Source: Acholeplasmataceae bacterium UBA5769
GTDB taxonomy: Bacteria > Bacillota_I > Bacilli_A > Acholeplasmatales > Acholeplasmataceae
Direction of reading: 5' to 3'
Length of the DNA stretch: 27,838 bases
Assembly: GCA_002418725.1 (NCBI GenBank)
Contig: DIER01000006.1
Coordinates: forward strand, 1 to 27,838
Shown: positions 23,740 through 27,838 of the stretch, in pieces
Numbering within the stretch: the stretch's first letter is position 1
Layout: each line of letters opens with the position of its first letter
The notes under the pieces: generated by a model
The model's input: only the letters and a program-made list of their open reading frames with translations
Databases searched by the model: none
Told to the model about the DNA's origin: nothing
Position numbers and translations under genes: made by a program

Positions 23740-24711
23740 ATGATACTCGATTATATAGACAATAATTTAGATGGTAATTCATGGGAAGAACTATGTGATA
23801 AATGCTATCGAATAAGGTACCAGGATCAGCATTATCAAAAAATCCCCTCAATACCTAGTGGAGATTGTGGAATTGAAGGATTTACTAAAACTGGAGTTGC
23901 ATATCAATGCTATTACCCAGAAAAGATTTATGATGATAACTCACTTTATGAACATTTAAGAGATAAATTGACTCAAGATATATCTAAATTGCTCAATTTG
24001 AGCAATGCAAAGAAATTGAAGGCATTAGGTGTTGTAGACATTAGCGAATGGCATTTTGTTATTCCTCAATATAAAGATAATAGAATACTAACACATGCTA
24101 AAAATAAAAGAGAAGAAGTGCGTTCACTGAAAATATCAGATAAAGTTAATTATGATTATATCAATGATAATTTTGATATCGTTATTAAAGTGGCGGAAGA
24201 TTTTAATCTAGAATTAACAAGAATCATTAGAAACACACTTACTGATACTAAACTAAATCTAGCCATTCACCATAAAGGAAAAATTGATTGGAACAAATGT
24301 GATTCTGTTAAAGTTGATAACATTAAAAGAAAAGTGATGGCTGTTGGGAATTTCAAATCACCTGAAGATAATGATTACAAAGATATAGTTGATATATATA
24401 TAGAGTCATATATAAAAGGTATAGAATTGTTAAATCAATTACGTCTTAATTTTACTGAGGTTTATGAAGAGTTATACACCTTGGAACAAAGTTATAAAAA
24501 GGAAATAATAATAAAAACTAGACTTAATACAGATAGTTCAATAAATAATACTCTATTTAATGAAATTATGAGTGATTTTGAAGCAAAATTAAAAGTTCAG
24601 TTCCAACAATATCTATCACAAGCATCAATTTTAGAACTTAAAACAGATTTAATAAGTACCTGGTTGGCTGATTGCTCATTACAATTTAGGAGGGATAAGG
24701 ATGGAGACTGA
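23740..24711 (+). CDS. ABC three-component effector with restriction-endonuclease-like N-terminus
   Basis: The 323-aa protein has an N-terminal domain (about 1-75) with the order seen in Mrr-like PD-(D/E)XK nucleases: a helix with SWEELCDKCY (E17), then GDCGIEG (D42) and a strand VAYQCY (Q56). In Mrr the last motif is usually QxK; here the Lys position is Tyr (Y58), with K62 nearby. The rest (about 75-323) is mainly helical and unrecognised, probably the part that binds the middle component or the ATPase. Context decides the call: downstream lie a small middle component and an SMC-like ATPase, the gene order of ABC-3C and Lamassu-like systems, where such a protein is the effector. Its end overlaps the next gene by 11 nt. 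Whether it still cuts DNA is open. Confidence 0.75.
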   Translation: MILDYIDNNLDGNSWEELCDKCYRIRYQDQHYQKIPSIPSGDCGIEGFTKTGVAYQCYYPEKIYDDNSLYEHLRDKLTQDISKLLNLSNAKKLKALGVVDISEWHFVIPQYKDNRILTHAKNKREEVRSLKISDKVNYDYINDNFDIVIKVAEDFNLELTRIIRNTLTDTKLNLAIHHKGKIDWNKCDSVKVDNIKRKVMAVGNFKSPEDNDYKDIVDIYIESYIKGIELLNQLRLNFTEVYEELYTLEQSYKKEIIIKTRLNTDSSINNTLFNEIMSDFEAKLKVQFQQYLSQASILELKTDLISTWLADCSLQFRRDKDGD

Positions 24712-25180
24712 AAAGTTTGCCTATTCTAGTATCATCTTCGATTCGAAACCTGCTGCGGTCCCTTTTAATTATAGACTGAGTTATAAAATTGGTCAATTGT
24801 GCCTCATTATTTCATCTACCACAAGGGGTGGCATGTCTCTATACAAAATTCATATGCTTTCCATTGCAATGTTTTCAGAAGAAGAAAAGCAAAAACTTTT
24901 CGCATTTTGCAATTTAGGTGATCCTTTTTTTGTTGTTAGATTTGATCCATCTGTCAATAGAACAATTTTGTTTGCTATATTTGATGGTTTAATAATGCAG
25001 CAAAACAATGGATTATTTAAGTTAACAGACAAGGGTAAATCGTTAACTAGTTTGATTAAAGGAGATCCAAATGTCTTTATTACTGAAAAACAGTTTTTGC
25101 AGGATATATCGTATATTTTGACCGAGACAAAAATCAAGGATCTCAAAACCAAATGGGGTGGGATAAATGTTGCAAGTTGA
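24701..25180 (+). CDS. ABC three-component system middle component
   Basis: The 159-aa protein lies between the nuclease-like effector and the SMC-like ATPase, overlapping the former by 11 nt and the latter by 14 nt. Its residues FNYRLSYKIGQLCLIISSTTRGGMSLYKIHMLSIAM and a C-terminal segment GLIMQQNNGLFKLTDKGKSL are broken hydrophobic/charged patterns. The second looks like the wing region of a winged-helix domain. That size, position and helix-turn-helix-like ending fit the middle components of predicted ABC-3C systems and LmuC/DdmB-type subunits, which bridge effector and ATPase. I do not recognise the exact family. Translational coupling on both sides indicates that fixed stoichiometry matters. 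Confidence 0.7.
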   Translation: METEKFAYSSIIFDSKPAAVPFNYRLSYKIGQLCLIISSTTRGGMSLYKIHMLSIAMFSEEEKQKLFAFCNLGDPFFVVRFDPSVNRTILFAIFDGLIMQQNNGLFKLTDKGKSLTSLIKGDPNVFITEKQFLQDISYILTETKIKDLKTKWGGINVAS

Positions 25181-27191
25181 CAGAATCAAAATTACAATAA
25201 AAACTAGTAATGGAAACTATGGTTTTAATGAAAATTTTAATCAAGGGCTAAACTTTATATCTAGCCAAAAAAATACCAGTGGGAAAAGTTCAATTTTGTC
25301 TGCAATTTATTATGGGCTAGGTATGGAAGAAATCATTGGCGGTCGTGGTGACAAAGTTTTAACTTCAGTATATAAACATTGTCTTGAGGATTCAGGACAA
25401 TTGTATTCAGTTCTTGAATCCTCTATATATCTTCAAATAAATAATGGTGGAAATGTAATCACACTTTACCGAACTGCAAAAACGGAAGGAAGAGATCATA
25501 AACTAATTACTGTTTATTATGGAGATATTGACAATGTTCATTCACAGAATGTAAAACAAGAAGATTATTACGTCCATATGCCGAATTCTGCCGTAAATCA
25601 AAAAGGTTTTCACACGTTTTTAGAACATTTTCTAAATTTAAGATTACCACTTGTGGCTACCACAGACGATTTTGAGAGAAAATTGTACATACAACTAGTC
25701 TTTTCAGCTATTTTTATTGAGCAAAAACGTGGATGGTCAGATATTCTATCGGGTATGCCTTATCTAGGAATAAAGGACTCAAAAAAAAGAGTGATTGAAT
25801 ATATATTAGGTCTAGACGTACTGAATAACGAGCAAAGAAGATTGCAGTTACAGTTAGAAAAATCAAACATAGAGAATGAATGGATGAACACATTTACAGA
25901 ATTAAGTACTGAATGTAATCGCCTAGATTGCGTCATAGATGGAATTTCAAATAAACCTCAGATTGTTGATGAAGCTGTGTTAAGTGCAATTCATCTATAT
26001 GTTAAAAACAAAGAGAAATCTACTATTGAACAAGCAATAAAAAATCTTGAGGAAAATTATGAAATTTTGATAAATAGAAAGAAAAAGGTTGTTGAAAATT
26101 ACGACCAGTTGCAAAATGAATTAATGGAAACAGAAGATTCTATTAAAAATATCGGAGAAAAAATCAAACAAGAAAAAGCGCAACTTATTATTGAAAATGG
26201 TATTGTTGAAAAACTTTGCGGGAGTATAGAATTAATAGATACTGATATTTCAAATAATAAAGATGCATTAAGATTAAAACAGTTAGGCGCAAGTTTAGAT
26301 TGTTTAACCGCAAATGAAATCTGTCCAGTGTGCAATCAAAATATCAATGATTCACTATTAATTGATGACCAGGTACACAATGTAATGAGTATTGAAGATA
26401 ATATAAAACATTTAGAAGAACAAAGAAAAATGATGGTTTTTTCAATGAATAGTCATGACAAATACAGATTAGAAGTTATCAACAATGTTGATATTTTAAC
26501 TAAAAAGTATTTTAGTCTCATGAAACTAGCAAAATCAATAAGAAATGATTTATATTCAGTAAATGAGGACGTTTCCGAAACCGTTGTACAGAAGCGTTTA
26601 GTCGTAAGAGAAAAAATAGACAATCTTGTTAAACTTAATAGTGTTGCTGAAAATCAAAAAAAGAAGTTTTTAGTACTATCTGAACGTTGGCGAGATTATT
26701 TATCAAGAAAAGCCCTCGTCCCATCATCACGCTTTTCTAAACTAGATGAAGAAAAGATGAAGTATTTAAAGAATCAGTTTATTCAAAACCTTAGAAAATA
26801 CGGATATAAGAGTGCTATGAATTTGGATGACATAGTCATTTCCAACGAAACATACTTTCCAATTATAGATAACTTTGACATGAAGTTTGACTCTTCAGCA
26901 AGCGATAACATTAGAGCTATATGGGCATATACGGTATCGTTGTTAAGCACATCTAAGAAACTACATGGAAATCATCCCAATGTTATAATATTTGATGAAC
27001 CAGACCAGCACAGTATTGTTACCACAGATATGAAAAGTTTTTTTGAAGATATTGTTGAACTGGCAAATTCTTGTCAGATATTTGTTGGGATCACTCTTGC
27101 CGACACAGAGTTAGAAAATATACTTAACGGATTACGTAAAGATGTATGTAAAATAATCAACATCGGTAATAAAGGGTTTGTAAAGATTTAA
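25167..27191 (+). CDS. Compact SMC/Rad50-like ATPase with CxxC hook (ABC-3C ATPase)
   Basis: The 674-aa product has the split ATPase plan of SMC/Rad50 proteins. The N-terminal Walker A is QKNTSGKS (34-41), with Gln in place of the first Gly. A Q-loop-like FIEQKRGW follows. Coiled coil spans about 220-375, a hinge contains CPVC (C386, C389), and coiled coil returns at about 400-520. The C-terminal half has the degenerate signature SSASDNIRAIWAY (576-588) and Walker B VIIFDEPDQHS (D610, E611). The two Cys would form half of a zinc hook joining two molecules, as in Rad50. Its size is about half that of a true SMC. As last gene of the coupled operon it is the likely sensor of foreign DNA ends or structures that controls the nuclease-like effector. 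Confidence 0.85.
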   Translation: MLQVDRIKITIKTSNGNYGFNENFNQGLNFISSQKNTSGKSSILSAIYYGLGMEEIIGGRGDKVLTSVYKHCLEDSGQLYSVLESSIYLQINNGGNVITLYRTAKTEGRDHKLITVYYGDIDNVHSQNVKQEDYYVHMPNSAVNQKGFHTFLEHFLNLRLPLVATTDDFERKLYIQLVFSAIFIEQKRGWSDILSGMPYLGIKDSKKRVIEYILGLDVLNNEQRRLQLQLEKSNIENEWMNTFTELSTECNRLDCVIDGISNKPQIVDEAVLSAIHLYVKNKEKSTIEQAIKNLEENYEILINRKKKVVENYDQLQNELMETEDSIKNIGEKIKQEKAQLIIENGIVEKLCGSIELIDTDISNNKDALRLKQLGASLDCLTANEICPVCNQNINDSLLIDDQVHNVMSIEDNIKHLEEQRKMMVFSMNSHDKYRLEVINNVDILTKKYFSLMKLAKSIRNDLYSVNEDVSETVVQKRLVVREKIDNLVKLNSVAENQKKKFLVLSERWRDYLSRKALVPSSRFSKLDEEKMKYLKNQFIQNLRKYGYKSAMNLDDIVISNETYFPIIDNFDMKFDSSASDNIRAIWAYTVSLLSTSKKLHGNHPNVIIFDEPDQHSIVTTDMKSFFEDIVELANSCQIFVGITLADTELENILNGLRKDVCKIINIGNKGFVKI

Positions 27192-27609
27192 CATAATTGC
27201 TTTACTTATGATGAGGATAATGATTAAATCTTTAAGCAAATTCTATGCAAGTAACAGAGCAAACTCGGTTGAGATTACAATATTAATGATGATTGGTCGA
27301 AACAAATGAATGCAATTTTGCACTATAAACAATCAATTATTGTGCAGTTCGCACTTTATATGAGGATTTATATTTATTGTCATAAACTGTACCCCAAAAT
27401 TTGCACTTTTACAGTCCAATATATTTTCATAGAATAAAGAATAATTATATCAATCACAATGATTGGTGATTTAAGTAAACCTCAAACAGCAAATAGTTTG
27501 AGTTATATCATTGTGTCCAGTCATTTTAAATTTAATAATTTGTACTTTTCTAATAGAAAATATTGGAATTGTTAGGTAACATCTTTCTCGATTTTTCCAC
27601 TTTTTGCTC

Positions 27610-27633
27610 GATTAGGTCATTTTCTTACCAGTT
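27610..27633. repeat. 24-nt direct repeat, right copy (module 2 flank)
   Basis: Identical over 24 nt to 23106-23129, 4504 nt away. The upstream context from 27584 (TTTCTCGATTTTTCCAC) also resembles 23081 onward. Confidence 0.9.
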
Positions 27634-27702
27634 GTAGTAGGTCAACTACTTACCACGATTTACCCACAGATACCAATCGTTACTCGATATTTCTTGATTT
27701 GG

Positions 27703-27747
27703 CATTTTCTTACCAGTTAAGATTAAAGAGCCCCTAAAAACACGACC
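27703..27747. repeat. 45-nt imperfect direct repeat, right copy
   Basis: Starts CATTTTCTTACCAGTTAAGA and ends AACACGACC; about 40/45 equal to 23114-23158. It lies 93 nt after the equivalent point of the 24-nt repeat, so the right flank carries two partial copies in tandem. Confidence 0.85.
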
Positions 27748-27780
27748 CTTTAAGGTTAACAGAGACTCCAAACGATAAAC

Positions 27781-27809
27781 AACACTTAAGTCGAGCTTGA
27801 GTGTTTTTT
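27781..27809 (+). terminator. Intrinsic terminator at the right edge
   Basis: AACACTTAAG (27781-27790) pairs with CTTGAGTGTT (27796-27805), one G-T pair, loop TCGAG, followed by T. It occupies the place held by the GCCC hairpins in boundary copies 1 and 2 but is a different sequence. Confidence 0.8.
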
Positions 27810-27838
27810 ATTTAGGTTCTTAGTCAAGGATAGGGGTA

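Larger units (their letters stand above)
27192..27838. other. Non-coding right flank of module 2
   Basis: These 647 nt contain no gene I can support. They hold three TTGCACT/TCGCACT motifs (27319, 27349, 27401), a hairpin CTCAAAC/GTTTGAG without T run (27481-27502), two copies of the module-flank repeat (27584-27633 and 27683-27747), the third boundary block start (27735-27748) and a terminator (27781-27809). The sequence then continues with GGTTCTTAGTCAAGG, like the text behind the tRNA terminator, and is cut by the window end. Confidence 0.7.

Noticed and set aside
24850..25152. Minus-strand open frame of 100 codons within the middle component gene
   Set aside because: Antisense to a gene coupled on both sides within an operon; no promoter or ribosome site seen for it.
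20371..27838. Insertion sequence or transposon as carrier of the defence region
   Set aside because: No transposase, integrase or terminal inverted repeats are visible; the flanking repeats are direct and lack target-site duplications that I can identify.

Overview
The window looks like chromosomal DNA from a low-GC, Gram-positive-derived, wall-less bacterium, most likely a free-living mollicute of the Acholeplasma/Izemoplasma type. The grounds are: low GC; TGG for Trp and TGA as a true stop (genes ending at 3229, 12324, 16078, 20255 and 23008), so the standard code rather than the Mycoplasma code; a ClpB without its N-terminal domain, as in mycoplasmas; a CIRCE (HrcA) operator; and a lipoprotein and a secreted protease carrying DUF5011/InlB-type repeats. 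This assignment is inference. Erysipelotrichia-like Firmicutes are not excluded.

Positions 1-20370 are an ordinary chromosomal backbone. In order: a MATE efflux pump; two membrane-bound cyclic-di-GMP enzymes (GGDEF+EAL, then GGDEF alone); an M29 aminopeptidase; an S9 prolyl-oligopeptidase-like peptidase; an NfeD/flotillin pair; a secreted subtilase translationally coupled to a DUF5011 lipoprotein; on the minus strand an AAA ATPase; a charged DUF2188 protein; an AEC transporter coupled to a SAM methyltransferase; an APC amino-acid permease; on the minus strand ClpB with CIRCE and a near-consensus sigma-A promoter; a low-molecular-weight protein tyrosine phosphatase; and tRNA-Cys(GCA) with its own promoter. 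Most transcription units end in clear intrinsic hairpins.

From tRNA-Cys onward (20371-27838) the DNA becomes visibly more A+T-rich, gene spacing widens and the content is anti-phage defence. Module 1 (about 20965-23008) is an RloA/RloB pair of the AbiL type, an AAA ATPase plus a TOPRIM-like RloB protein. Module 2 (23528-27191) is a tight four-gene operon: a 68-aa protein of unknown function, a restriction-endonuclease-like effector whose usual catalytic Lys position is Tyr, a small middle component, and a compact SMC/Rad50-like ATPase with a CxxC hook. It resembles the predicted ABC three-component (ABC-3C) or Lamassu-like conflict systems. A possible leader mini-ORF inside a hairpin and an inverted repeat precede it.

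The two modules are separated and bounded by related non-coding repeats. These include a 24-nt identical direct repeat on both sides of module 2, a 45-nt copy at about 40/45 identity, a repeated boundary block containing a terminator, and fragments resembling the T-arm of the tRNA-Cys gene. No integrase or transposase is visible. The layout suggests a tRNA-adjacent hotspot where defence cassettes with common flanks are exchanged. This cassette-like architecture and the four-gene operon are the most interesting things in the window.
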